Source: Lachnospiraceae bacterium UBA3401
GTDB lineage: Bacteria; Bacillota; Clostridia; Lachnospirales; Lachnospiraceae
Assembly (NCBI GenBank): GCA_002358575.1
Contig: DEPD01000149.1
Span: forward strand, 1-42,291
Direction: 5' to 3'
Length of the DNA: 42,291 bases
Part shown: positions 1 through 8,120 of the stretch, piece by piece
How the letters are laid out: each line of letters starts with the position of its first letter
Position numbering within the stretch: the first letter of the stretch is position 1
Notes under the pieces: model-generated
Told to the model about the DNA's origin: nothing
What the model saw: the letters and a program-made list of their open reading frames with translations, nothing else
The model's database searches: none
Made by a program: the position numbers and the translations under genes

Positions 1-20
1 CGGAGAAATAGCCAAGTCAA

Positions 21-51
21 GATGCGTTAGTTATTTTTCTACAGTTCCTAA
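21..51. repeat. Dispersed 31-bp repeat, copy 1
   Basis: These 31 bases match 28 of 31 bases at 17330-17360. On the minus strand the core reads AGGAACTGTAGAAAAATAA, and here it supplies the last codons and stop of the kinase pseudogene. Shorter, similar strings (AGAAACTGTTAAGAA) occur at 2112-2126 and 42118-42132. Function unknown. Confidence 0.55.
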
Positions 52-1745
52 GTAATCATCCAAATTAAGCTCCGATTCAAACATATCCTCACAATCACTG
101 ATAATTTTAATTTTCTTTCTATAGATTTATTGTAAAATATCATAAACCTCTCTATTCTTTTGGCGCAGACATATTTGTTCCGCCTCGTCAAGCCTATCTT
201 TTTTCGCATATAGCAAACATAATTCTGCATAGGCAAGACTTGAACCTGTTATCCTGTTCATAAATACTTCCAATACGCTCTGTTTCATTCTTCTCTCTGT
301 ATAGTTGGCAGCATCAGCAGTCATATTACTGGTTCATTCCGCGGACAATATTAGGACAGTTTTCTGCGTTGGGTCTAAGATTCTTGTAGATTAAATCCTG
401 AATTATCTGATGCAGTGAAATTTTATCGGTTTTTTTATTGTATTCAATCCAGCCTCTCCTTATTAACTGCCCTAGCTTTTCTGAAATATTGTCTATAGGG
501 CACATCTCCTCAAATTTTTGTTTTTTCATGCGAATATTTGCAAAGAATGATAGACTCCCAATCACTTCCTTTTCCACAGCCTCAAATCCCGATACATCAA
601 ATAAAGTTGTCAGATGGTTATTGACAGACTCCGAGCGCAGCCTGCGATCTTTTCTCTGTCGAACGGTAATATCCTTCGTGTTGGCAATCCCCTCTTTTTT
701 CATAAAACGGTCAAAAAGTATCACAGGAGCCTCACCGGAAACCCGCAAATATTTTGCAGTCAATTCAACTGTCATTGTGTGATAATCAACATATTCGACC
801 AATTTTTCTATTGCGGCTGCATCTTCTGTGTCATATGCAATGTCATTATGACTTGATCCATCTGTTTCCATCTTAGAATAATGGATGCAGACAATGTATT
901 TTTAAAAAAGTTTTCTAATATATGAAAAAGTTTTGGCTGATATTTTTCACTAAAATACCGCATTTCCTGAAAATGAAAACTGCTGGAAATCCTGCACTCC
1001 TCTATTGTTGCCTTTCTGCCAAACAATTTAAAAAACAGTAATGCCCCAAGAGAAAAAATATCGGTATGCGTATCTATTTTCTTTATTTTTCCTGAATTTG
1101 CTCTGGTGGTGAAAATCCATCTGAAAATGGCAAGCGGTACCTTCCTGTTAATGCCAATTCTTCTTTTGTCATTACAGAATCGAAATCAAACAATAAAATA
1201 TGCTCCTGTGTTTCAGGAAGAATAAATACATTTTCTGGCTTGATATCAAGATGAAGATATCCTCTGTCATGATACTTTTTTATTAGCTGCGCCAGACTTT
1301 TCATATGCACAAGTAATTCTGTCAAAGATGCATCCTCATATTTATTGTAATCGCTTCCCTCACTTAATGCCATAATAATATAGCAAGTATTATTATAGGA
1401 AAATATATCTTCGGAATTAATGGTAGAATTGACAAATCCAAGCGTGTTTCCAATCGCCACATTTCTTTGATAAGCTTGTATAAATTGTTCTTTCGCTGCT
1501 TTAAAATCCGCTTCATTAGCATCAAATGGCACAAGCGTGCCATCTTGGGTCCGCTTTATAAGCAGATAGTTCGGATAGCATTCCTTGATACGAATATTGT
1601 GTATCACTCCTATTGAATCTGTGTATTCTGCATCATATACAATGCAGCTTGCACCACGGTCAATCTCCGTATTGATCTTAATTGTCTTACTGTCAGAGTC
1701 TTCTAACCGATATCCAATTTCTAAAGCAACTCTATTATCTCTCAT
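31..1745 (-). pseudogene. Decayed Ser/Thr protein kinase with NB-ARC-like and TPR-like tail
   Basis: The start at 1745 follows a good GAGGAG site. The first 220 codons are a protein kinase N-terminal half with a plausible ATP-binding Lys (IRIKECYP), the catalytic-loop motif HLDIKPEN and a DFD version of the Mg-binding DFG motif. A one-base loss in an A-run near 1085 puts a stop after QIQEK; the next frame continues directly (KIDTHTDIFSLGALL) down to about 880. There the kinase end runs into a different frame (871-326) resembling the tail of a STAND/NB-ARC ATPase, with the P-loop part missing. A further frame (324-127) has a TPR-like stretch (AYAELCLLYAKKDRLDEAE) and an in-frame TAA, with the reading resuming to a final stop at 31-33. 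At least two frame breaks, one internal deletion and one nonsense codon are visible. Intact relatives would be kinase-STAND-TPR signalling proteins (inference). Confidence 0.75.
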
Positions 1746-1855
1746 AACTACTCCTCGCTTGCGAATCCTAACTGCAAAGCGGTATATTTTCTATCTGAAA
1801 AATTATCATTTATGAACCATCATTCTGGATTTTAAAGGGGTACACAGCCTTTTCT

Positions 1856-2050
1856 ATGGACATGCTATCCGATTTATCTGAAACTTATATTGAGGAGGCA
1901 AATGCCTGCTTATATCAGTGTGGTTATGAAGAATTATACGCAGGTAATCCATACGATTGGATTTTCCTGTCCTCTGCGCAAAGCGAAGATCCACTGAAAT
2001 ATTTTAGAGCACTTATAGGAGAGTTCTGTGATGATATTGACAATTGGTAA
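1856..2050 (+). pseudogene. C-terminal remnant of an unrecognised protein
   Basis: This is a 64-codon ORF with a well-formed protein sequence (SDLSETYIEEANACLYQCGY near the start, ending DDIDNW). The frame is open back to 1799, ahead of a TGA at 1796-1798, but I see no ribosome binding site before the ATG at 1856. It looks like the 3' end of a larger gene whose front has been lost, consistent with the decayed kinase beside it. It is acidic and probably cytoplasmic. I do not recognise the family. A short intact gene remains possible. Confidence 0.4.
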
Positions 2051-2060
2051 ATAATATTAT

Positions 2061-2089
2061 GGCGCGTTTTGCGCTACGCAAAACGCGCC
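2061..2089. terminator. Perfect 13-bp inverted repeat
   Basis: GGCGCGTTTTGCG (2061-2073) and its exact complement (2077-2089) are separated by three bases, 11 bases after the 1856-2050 stop codon. It is far more GC-rich than its surroundings. A T-run (CTTTTTATG) begins about 11 bases after the stem on the plus strand, so a terminator is possible but not canonical. It could also be a protein-binding site or a small repeat element. Confidence 0.45.
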
Positions 2090-2111
2090 AGCAGCAATAC
2101 TTTTTATGTTT

Positions 2112-2126
2112 AGAAACTGTTAAGAA
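2112..2126 (+). repeat. Short dispersed repeat AGAAACTGTTAAGAA, copy 1
   Basis: The same 15 bases occur at 42118-42132. They resemble the core of the longer pair at 21-51 and 17330-17360. All copies lie in or beside non-coding DNA. Confidence 0.4.
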
Positions 2127-2268
2127 TTATGAGCCTAATATTCTTCTGTGTGTTGACATATGATTAATTATAATACCCAAATCCTATAATAGTTATTTAT
2201 AACCTCTTGATAAATCATGCTGATAAGATTTATAAACTATTCAAATCCGTTCATATCAGAATTGTCTC

Positions 2269-2297
2269 AGAATCTTTTATAAATCCTAAAAGATTCT
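2269..2297. terminator. Hairpin downstream of the large minus-strand operon
   Basis: AGAATCTTTT (2269-2278) and AAAAGATTCT (2288-2297) form a perfect 10-bp stem with a 9-base loop, 45 bases past the last gene of the 2342-12358 operon. No U-run follows on the minus strand, so termination is a guess based on position. The rest of 2051-2341 shows no gene. Confidence 0.35.
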
Positions 2298-2341
2298 AAG
2301 TTGATATCTTTCTTAACACGAAACTTTCAGCATAATTCTAC

Positions 2342-2728
2342 CTAGAAAATTCTCATTTCATCACTTTTAACATAGAAAGATATCTTAGCCTCTTCGAATG
2401 CCTTTTTTCTCTTTGCGTGCAATTTCTCAAACACTAGAACAAGCTTTATATCATCTAAAAAATCACACGCCTGTAAATAATTATTCTTGATATTTTTCAA
2501 AGTTTCGTTTTCATCAATTTCTGCAAATATATAATACTTGTCCTCAATATAATTCAATCGCAAATTTTCCATTCCAAACATAATCAGCCTATCTCTAATG
2601 CTATTTAGGATATTCTCTTGAATTTTGTCGATTTCACTACTTCCAAGAACACTGTTGACAAGTAACATCTTTAATATTTCTTCAATGTTCTCTAATCGAG
2701 ATTCAATATTTTCATTTTTCAAGCTCAT
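2342..2728 (-). CDS. Small coiled-coil protein, last gene of the operon
   Basis: About 128 residues, unrecognised. The N-terminal third (ESRLENIEEILKMLLVNSV) is predicted to be helical with heptad character; the rest is mixed, with a lysine-rich stretch (KLHAKRKKAFEEAK). No signal peptide or membrane segment is seen. It starts a few bases after the radical SAM stop codon, so the two are translationally coupled. The start is uncertain: GTG at 2731, ATG at 2728 or TTG at 2722 are in frame, and the SD (AGAGGTGA) is spaced best for the TTG. It may be an accessory to the enzyme before it or a structural part of the operon's complex (inference). Confidence 0.7.
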   Translation of the reverse strand: MSLKNENIESRLENIEEILKMLLVNSVLGSSEIDKIQENILNSIRDRLIMFGMENLRLNYIEDKYYIFAEIDENETLKNIKNNYLQACDFLDDIKLVLVFEKLHAKRKKAFEEAKISFYVKSDEMRIF

Positions 2729-2733
2729 CACCT

Positions 2734-3948
2734 CTATAATAGATCTAAATACGCCTTAATTATATATTTATCTGTAAAACAAGGGGATTCACCATGTTGC
2801 AAGGAATCCATGCAACCACCTTGGCATTTTGGCAAAAAGACGCATTTTTGACACTCTTTCCTTTTTCCTGACTGCTTTCTTCTGATAGTCGTTATTTCTG
2901 TTTTTATATTTCCTATAGATTGTTGTTCATGTCCTAGCATATGCTCACAGATGAACACGTTCCCATTAACATCAATTGAATATGCATTTCTTTGGAAATA
3001 ATAACATGCCTTTGTTCTTGGTAATCTATACAGAAATTCGTTAACATTAAACTTCCTTTGACTTATTTCAATCATCTTCTTAATAAAATCAATTTTTTCT
3101 TTTTCAGTTAACGGTTCATCCGTACCTGTCAAAAAAGCAGGATAGCACTTAACTCTACTATTATCTTTAAAGAGTTCATTTATATCGGTCACTGCATTTA
3201 AAATGCTTTCCCGATTATTTCTATCAATATTCATTCTCAACTGAACACTTATACCTTTTCTTGCTAATTTACCAACAATTTGCAAAATTCTATAGTAAAT
3301 AGCATCATCTTGGTCTACATATGCTTTTCTAGAAGAATACTCCTCATAGCTTCCATCCAATGTAATCTGAACATCTTGTATTTTCCACTTATGAATCATT
3401 TTATCAATTGTTGTATCATCAATCTTACTTCCATTGGTAATAATAAAGGCTGAAAATTCGATTCCAGCCTTTTCCAAACTTTCCGAAAAATAATCCATCC
3501 ACTCTTGATTCATTAAAGGTTCTCCGCCAAACCATGTTAAATCTATTCCTTGACTGCAATCTAGTGTTTTCAAAAATCTTATTATGTCTTCACAGTCTTC
3601 CTGTTGCATTTTCCCACATCTCACACCATCTTCATAACAATAGAAACATCTAGCATTACACTCCATAGTTGGGGTAATAGTAAAATGAGGTTTGTTATCA
3701 ATATAACGATTTGCATAATCAGAATACAGATTATACTGCTCCAATTCATCAACACCCGCATCAACCCACAGTCCTTGCATATACAATTGATTTGCAATTT
3801 GGAAACCATCGTCATATTCTGATAAATAAACATCATATTCTTCATCAGACAGCCTTATTAATGAATTATACAGCGTATTGTATATAATATGTCCATTTTT
3901 AGAATCACTTACATAATTAAATTGGGACTTTTTGTACTTCCTTTTCAT
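2734..3948 (-). CDS. Radical SAM/SPASM-domain enzyme
   Basis: A 404-residue enzyme with the radical SAM 4Fe-4S motif CNARCFYC (Cys97, Cys101, Cys104; the CX3CX2C spacing) followed by the GGEPL motif. The C-terminal third has the cysteine pattern of a SPASM domain (GNVFICEH, then ECQKCVFLPKCQGGC and a final Cys), which binds auxiliary iron-sulfur clusters. The N-terminal region (QFNYVSD, YNTLYNSLIRLSDEEY) is typical of peptide- and protein-modifying SPASM enzymes such as RiPP maturases and sulfatase maturases. The substrate is not obvious. Candidates are the 52-codon ORF at 3917-4075, which overlaps the start by 32 bases, and the Cys-rich protein at 4865-5584. Being embedded in a GTPase/HerA operon is unusual for this family. 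Confidence 0.88.
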   Translation of the reverse strand: MKRKYKKSQFNYVSDSKNGHIIYNTLYNSLIRLSDEEYDVYLSEYDDGFQIANQLYMQGLWVDAGVDELEQYNLYSDYANRYIDNKPHFTITPTMECNARCFYCYEDGVRCGKMQQEDCEDIIRFLKTLDCSQGIDLTWFGGEPLMNQEWMDYFSESLEKAGIEFSAFIITNGSKIDDTTIDKMIHKWKIQDVQITLDGSYEEYSSRKAYVDQDDAIYYRILQIVGKLARKGISVQLRMNIDRNNRESILNAVTDINELFKDNSRVKCYPAFLTGTDEPLTEKEKIDFIKKMIEISQRKFNVNEFLYRLPRTKACYYFQRNAYSIDVNGNVFICEHMLGHEQQSIGNIKTEITTIRRKQSGKRKECQKCVFLPKCQGGCMDSLQHGESPCFTDKYIIKAYLDLL

Positions 3949-4075
3949 CTTCTATCCCCACTTTTATCATTTTATTGAGCCACTCAGTATATTCTTCCTT
4001 CGTCATATTCCGTGAAAGTTTATTATCTTGAGTTATTGCCAATATTTTCTCATTAGCAGAAATAATAATCTCCAT
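3917..4075 (-). CDS. 52-codon ORF: radical SAM partner peptide or split-off tail
   Basis: ATG at 4075 opens a 52-codon frame (MEIIISANEKILAIT..., ending KEVQKVPI) one base after the preceding gene's stop, with GGAG upstream. Its last codons overlap the radical SAM start by 32 bases. The product is charged, has no Cys and has no membrane segment. Position just before a SPASM enzyme is typical of a RiPP precursor. However, removing one copy of the 13-bp tandem duplication at 4067-4091 joins this frame exactly to the 258-residue coiled-coil protein upstream, so it may be that protein's C-terminus, split by the duplication. Reinitiation is plausible because stop and start are adjacent. Confidence 0.55.
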   Translation of the reverse strand: MEIIISANEKILAITQDNKLSRNMTKEEYTEWLNKMIKVGIEDEKEVQKVPI

Positions 4076-4091
4076 ATCAAATCTCCATATC
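4067..4091. repeat. 13-bp tandem duplication at a gene junction
   Basis: AATCTCCATATC occurs at 4067-4078 and again at 4080-4091, a tandem repeat with a 13-base period. On the minus strand the first-read copy encodes the end of the coiled-coil gene (DMEI then TGA) and supplies a GGAG site; the second contains the ATG of the 52-codon ORF. Deleting one unit restores a continuous frame through both ORFs. Confidence 0.8.
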
Positions 4092-4853
4092 TTTTAAGAG
4101 CAGCTTTGCGATTATCAATCGATTTACTTCATCCAAAGACAACAAGCCTCTCATTATTTCTTGCATAGCAATACTCATAGTTTCAATGTTTTCAGATACC
4201 ACTCTATCTTGATTTTCGGACAGCACAGTCATATCTTTGATTGTATATTGAATGCCCTTTAATTCATCAGAAATATCATTGCACTTGCTAGTCGTTTCTT
4301 GAATGACTTCATTGCCTGCACCACAAATTATTTTCTCAACTTGTTTAAATTTAGATGTAAGGTCATCTATAATCAATAAACTATTTTTCTCCCCAGCAGT
4401 CATTGAACAATCTTTTACCTTTTGAATTTCCTCCTTCAAATGATTTTCACACTGCCCAGCAGAATCTTCTAAGTTTTCACGAAACTTGTCCAAGGATTTT
4501 TGAATAGATTCAAGAATCACCTTTGTCTCATTTTGAGAAGAAGATATAATTTGATCATTTACCTTTTGTGTGCTGGATTCAAATTGAGTAACTATATTTC
4601 TTTGTAAATCATTTAGCAGTTTATTCATATCCTCAATCAATCTAACAAGTTCAGAATAATTGCTGTTATTTCTTTCCCTATCTTCCAAATTGCGTTTTTC
4701 TAAACAATCCATCCTTTCAACCAAGATGGCTATTTGCTTTTGCAATGTTTCAGCATTTTCCCGTTGCTGTAACGCTATTTTTTCAAGCTGTACAGCAAAA
4801 TCTTCCTGATTCTTTTTTATCTCCTTAACAATAGATCTCGTTGTAATCCACAA
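4077..4853 (-). CDS. Long coiled-coil protein
   Basis: About 258 residues, almost entirely predicted coiled coil and rich in Glu, Lys, Gln and Asn, with heptad-like stretches (KIALQQRENAETLQKQIAIL, LVRLIEDMNKLLNDLQ). It superficially resembles the signalling rod of chemotaxis receptors, but I see no membrane segment, HAMP domain or conserved receptor hairpin. The only usable start is a TTG at 4853 with AGGTGAAAG upstream, 11 bases after the previous gene. It probably assembles with the preceding coiled-coil protein as a rod or scaffold for the GTPase or ATPase (inference). Its frame ends inside a 13-bp duplication and may originally have continued through the next 52 codons. Confidence 0.75.
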   Translation of the reverse strand: MWITTRSIVKEIKKNQEDFAVQLEKIALQQRENAETLQKQIAILVERMDCLEKRNLEDRERNNSNYSELVRLIEDMNKLLNDLQRNIVTQFESSTQKVNDQIISSSQNETKVILESIQKSLDKFRENLEDSAGQCENHLKEEIQKVKDCSMTAGEKNSLLIIDDLTSKFKQVEKIICGAGNEVIQETTSKCNDISDELKGIQYTIKDMTVLSENQDRVVSENIETMSIAMQEIMRGLLSLDEVNRLIIAKLLLKDMEI

Positions 4854-4864
4854 ACAACTTTCAC

Positions 4865-5584
4865 CTACCCTTCCACTTCAGCTAAAAGCAAATCACACAA
4901 AGCACTCTGATACATATAATCCACTCGTTTCTTTTTTAGTTCTGATTCGCTTTTTTCTTTTACCTCCATAATTTCAGTCAATTCCCTAATAGACTCCTCC
5001 ATACGAGCATCTACTTCTTTCTGGCGAGCCTTTATTTCTTTTGAAACTACTTCTGATTGTGCATTTACTGTTTTGTCAATTTCAATCCGCAACTTATTTA
5101 CAGCTTGTTTTTTTATTTTTTCAACAAATTTTTCAAAGTTTGCCTTTCTTTTCTTCGCATCCCTTTCCTCAAGAATTGTACTTAATTCTTTATCTGTTTG
5201 AACCAATCTCGTATTCAAAACAGAACTAATGCATCCTACAACTTGTCTATTAAGCTGTTCGTTCTTCTCTCTAATGACTTTCGTATTAATATTTAACTTC
5301 TCTCCAAAAAAATCCTGTTGGTTAATTTTATCGATTTCAATTAAAAATGAATCCATTGAGCAATTAATATTATCCATTATTTTTTGTTCGATTTCACTTG
5401 ATGACTTTCCAGATTTTTCTTTCATCTCAGCTAATTCTTCAGCAACTTTTTTTGCGTGTTGCTCTGACTCCGATGGTCCTGATGAATTACCAACACAACA
5501 ACTATCACTACAAAATAGGTCACTCAAAAAATCTAAAATTGGGTGATTACTTACACAACAACCTCCGCCCATGTTCTCACGCAT
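4865..5584 (-). CDS. Coiled-coil protein with Cys-rich N-terminus
   Basis: A 239-residue protein in two parts. The first 35 residues carry five cysteines in two clusters (GGGCCVSN and FCSDSCCVGNSSG) around a short hydrophobic helix (ILDFLSDLF). The remainder is a charged coiled coil (KKVAEELAEMKEKSGKSSSE, MEVKEKSESELKKKR). There is no signal peptide or lipobox. The start at 5584 overlaps the previous gene by 8 bases; an internal ATG (MGGGCC, 5572) is the alternative. The cysteines could bind metal, be acylated or be crosslinked by the operon's radical SAM enzyme; none of these is shown. Family not recognised. Confidence 0.72.
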   Translation of the reverse strand: MRENMGGGCCVSNHPILDFLSDLFCSDSCCVGNSSGPSESEQHAKKVAEELAEMKEKSGKSSSEIEQKIMDNINCSMDSFLIEIDKINQQDFFGEKLNINTKVIREKNEQLNRQVVGCISSVLNTRLVQTDKELSTILEERDAKKRKANFEKFVEKIKKQAVNKLRIEIDKTVNAQSEVVSKEIKARQKEVDARMEESIRELTEIMEVKEKSESELKKKRVDYMYQSALCDLLLAEVEG

Positions 5585-6512
5585 CCTTTCCTTTAAAAAA
5601 GCGTCTTACTTTTGCAACAAGTTTTATTTCATCCGAAAATGTTCTTCCAAAAGGTCCATATATAATTTCATTGTCATTTACCGATTTCGATACTATTGTT
5701 CGTCCTTTAATTACTGCATTGTTCCCAACAACAAGATTATTTGAAATACCAACTTGTCCATAAATTGTAACATTATTCTTTATGCATACATTTCCTGCAA
5801 TTCCTGTCTGTGAAACAATCTTACAGTTATCTCCTATTTTCACATCATGCCCTATATCTATAGCATTTCCTATCATATTGTTGATGCCAATTATAGTATC
5901 AGAAATTGTTCCTCTTTGAATAATGGTATTACATCCAATACTTGTACCATCTCCAATCCTTACAATTCCACAGCCATCAAATTGCTTAATTTGTTCATCA
6001 ACATAATAATGATAGAAACTTGGAACCCCAATCTTGCTTCCTGCTCCAATATGTATTTCCTTTCCAAGTACAGTTCCAGTGCCAACCACAACAAAAGGTT
6101 CAATAAAACAATCATCTTCAATTGTAACATTATCGCCAATCATTACCCCTGGCTGAATGATTGCATGATCACTTATGTTACAATTTTTTCCCACATAATA
6201 TCCTCTTTCATGTAACACATATTGTGTTGGAGCTGAATAATCTTCTAGAATTCCATTATCAATCAAAGTCTTGCATACTTTAACAAAAGAACATCCAATG
6301 TCTTCAAATGTGATTATTAATGTTTTATCTGTTTGAGCAATTATAGGTCTTGTTAATACAACCTCTGCCAAAGTATTATTCAAATCGTTTTTTCTATTTA
6401 TTACAGCAATATCTTTCTTCCTGGCTGAGTCAAACCATGATATCCCACATACCTCACAATCATCTCCAACCAGTTCGTATCCCAACAAAGTAGTGATTTC
6501 AGATACTAACAT
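5577..6512 (-). CDS. LpxD-like left-handed beta-helix acyltransferase
   Basis: About 311 residues. A mixed N-terminal domain (to about residue 100) precedes a long hexapeptide-repeat domain (IGDNVTIEDDCFIE, VTIYGQVGISNNLVVGN and others), the architecture of LpxD, which N-acylates UDP-glucosamine in lipid A synthesis. The catalytic-His segment of LpxD is matched by IDIGHDVKIGDNCKIVSQTG (His222 from this start). A lipid A enzyme is unexpected in a Gram-positive and no other lpx gene is present, so the acceptor is likely another sugar nucleotide, lipid or protein (inference). GTG at 6521 would overlap the GTPase stop, but AGGGTGA is placed better for the ATG at 6512. No signal peptide. Confidence 0.85.
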   Translation of the reverse strand: MLVSEITTLLGYELVGDDCEVCGISWFDSARKKDIAVINRKNDLNNTLAEVVLTRPIIAQTDKTLIITFEDIGCSFVKVCKTLIDNGILEDYSAPTQYVLHERGYYVGKNCNISDHAIIQPGVMIGDNVTIEDDCFIEPFVVVGTGTVLGKEIHIGAGSKIGVPSFYHYYVDEQIKQFDGCGIVRIGDGTSIGCNTIIQRGTISDTIIGINNMIGNAIDIGHDVKIGDNCKIVSQTGIAGNVCIKNNVTIYGQVGISNNLVVGNNAVIKGRTIVSKSVNDNEIIYGPFGRTFSDEIKLVAKVRRFFKGKDA

Positions 6513-6517
6513 GTCTT

Positions 6518-8104
6518 TCACCCTAATTTTGATGTGATTTTCTCAAGTCTTTGCTGGGTACTCTTATTAAGACTAACCAATGCTGCTGTTAATTGTTTCT
6601 GAACTTTTTGAATTTCATCTCGGTTCTTCTTTGTTTCTTCAACCTTCTTTTCAATCTCTTTCAAATCTGAATGAGAAATTGTTATTCTCTCATTAACAGT
6701 TTTCTTTCTCTCACTGGCTACTCTGCTCACCATATGTTGTATATCTTCATACAGGTTTTTAATGTCACCATATAGTAATTCTGCATATTGATTAACCAAT
6801 TCAGTTACAATGACTTTACTTACTATCTGAATATTTGTAAGTTCCATTAACCTCTTTATATCTGATGGAGATGGCGTTCCTAACTGTGCGTTAACAAGAG
6901 CCATCATATTCTCAGGGATAGGTACCTTTTTATCCTGACATTCATCAATATCTATCTGAATCTTCCCCAACAAAAGATTAATCTTTCTTTTGTGTACTTG
7001 TTCTAATGAATTATAATCTCTACAGAGATTATAATAATAAGATGCGGCATATAATATATTACTTTTTGCCATAGCCTGCGTTGGGAAGAATGCCTTTCCT
7101 GTAAATGAGTTAATCATATAATTGTATCTCTTATTCCAATCAATTATTACATTATTTAACTTATCCCAATTTGTAGCTATAACAAATACCTTGTTTCTCT
7201 TATGCCCCGAAAATGAGAATACAGATTCTACCGTTTTAACTTCCTCACCATGCAAATCTTCAGCCTTGATACATACCAAAACCGCATTTGCGCTACGAAT
7301 ATAGTTGATAGAAATCTGTGATCTAAAGGCTACAGGGTCAAATAATCCTGGTGTATCAACAAATACAACTTGCTTTGGAAACTCTTTAGGAAGTGATGAT
7401 ATTCCAACCTCGATCTCTTTGACAAAAAAATGAACCGCACTCTGCGATGATGACCATTTTTTCAATTCATCTTCAATCTCATTATTTGCCAAATCAATAC
7501 ACATTTCATCGTGTTCTACCCACTTTGATTTATACTTCTCAGCTTCTAATTCCTTATATAATTCCAAAAATTTTTCTGCATCTGACTGTACGGATTTCCA
7601 AAGCTTATCCCACTCCTTTGCTGAGTAAAATTTAACTTTAACATAATCCTGTTCACTGCTCCGAAATTTCGTCAATACAGCCGTTTCTGGGTTAGGATCT
7701 GTTGGTGCATAATTTCTGCCAAGCAATGCATTAATCAGCGTAGATTTTCCAGCCTTAACGGCACCTACAAAGGCGATTTCAAAATCTGGTTTTCTGCATA
7801 AATTTAAAAAATGATTTATCTTTTCATTTAATTCAGTGGAATCTATTCCCACATCTTTTATTCTCAGTAAACTTTGAATCCTTTCAATCTTACGAGTATA
7901 TGCATCTATCGTATCATTCCACAATATATCAATATGTGGATTTTCTTTTAAATTTGTCACTATTCTTGACAGTTTCAATTCTGCTTCACCTGAAACTCCA
8001 GCATCCGCGAAATCACTTGTCAACAGAAACTTTCCACACTTTGAACAAAAAAATTTCTTTGAATCATTTTGATTTCCACACACTTGGCATGTTAATGCTC
8101 CCAT
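6518..8104 (-). CDS. Dynamin-like GTPase with N-terminal zinc ribbon
   Basis: A 528-residue protein. Residues 6-23 hold a CxxC...CxxC zinc ribbon (CQVCG, CSKCG). The GTPase domain has a G1 P-loop GAVKAGKST (Lys120), G3 DTPGLF (Asp250) and G4 NWDK (312-315), matching the bacterial dynamin/GTPase-effector group more than ordinary Ras-like GTPases. The C-terminal 100 residues are a strong coiled coil (LKEIEKKVEETKKNRDEIQK), probably the stalk or bundle element. Such proteins polymerise on or remodel membranes, and several are linked to phage defence or toxin export (family knowledge). There is no obvious membrane segment, so membrane contact may need a partner. The ATG follows GGAGGAAG; the stop overlaps the next gene. 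Confidence 0.88.
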   Translation of the reverse strand: MGALTCQVCGNQNDSKKFFCSKCGKFLLTSDFADAGVSGEAELKLSRIVTNLKENPHIDILWNDTIDAYTRKIERIQSLLRIKDVGIDSTELNEKINHFLNLCRKPDFEIAFVGAVKAGKSTLINALLGRNYAPTDPNPETAVLTKFRSSEQDYVKVKFYSAKEWDKLWKSVQSDAEKFLELYKELEAEKYKSKWVEHDEMCIDLANNEIEDELKKWSSSQSAVHFFVKEIEVGISSLPKEFPKQVVFVDTPGLFDPVAFRSQISINYIRSANAVLVCIKAEDLHGEEVKTVESVFSFSGHKRNKVFVIATNWDKLNNVIIDWNKRYNYMINSFTGKAFFPTQAMAKSNILYAASYYYNLCRDYNSLEQVHKRKINLLLGKIQIDIDECQDKKVPIPENMMALVNAQLGTPSPSDIKRLMELTNIQIVSKVIVTELVNQYAELLYGDIKNLYEDIQHMVSRVASERKKTVNERITISHSDLKEIEKKVEETKKNRDEIQKVQKQLTAALVSLNKSTQQRLEKITSKLG

Positions 8105-8120
8105 AATTCTTCCTCCTTCA

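Noticed and set aside
4077..4853. Methyl-accepting chemotaxis protein
   Set aside because: Coiled-coil pattern is similar, but there is no membrane segment, HAMP domain or conserved receptor hairpin.
4865..5584. MGGGCC start as an N-myristoylation/palmitoylation signal
   Set aside because: That signal belongs to eukaryotes; bacteria lack the N-myristoyltransferase route, and the ATG at 5584 is at least as likely.
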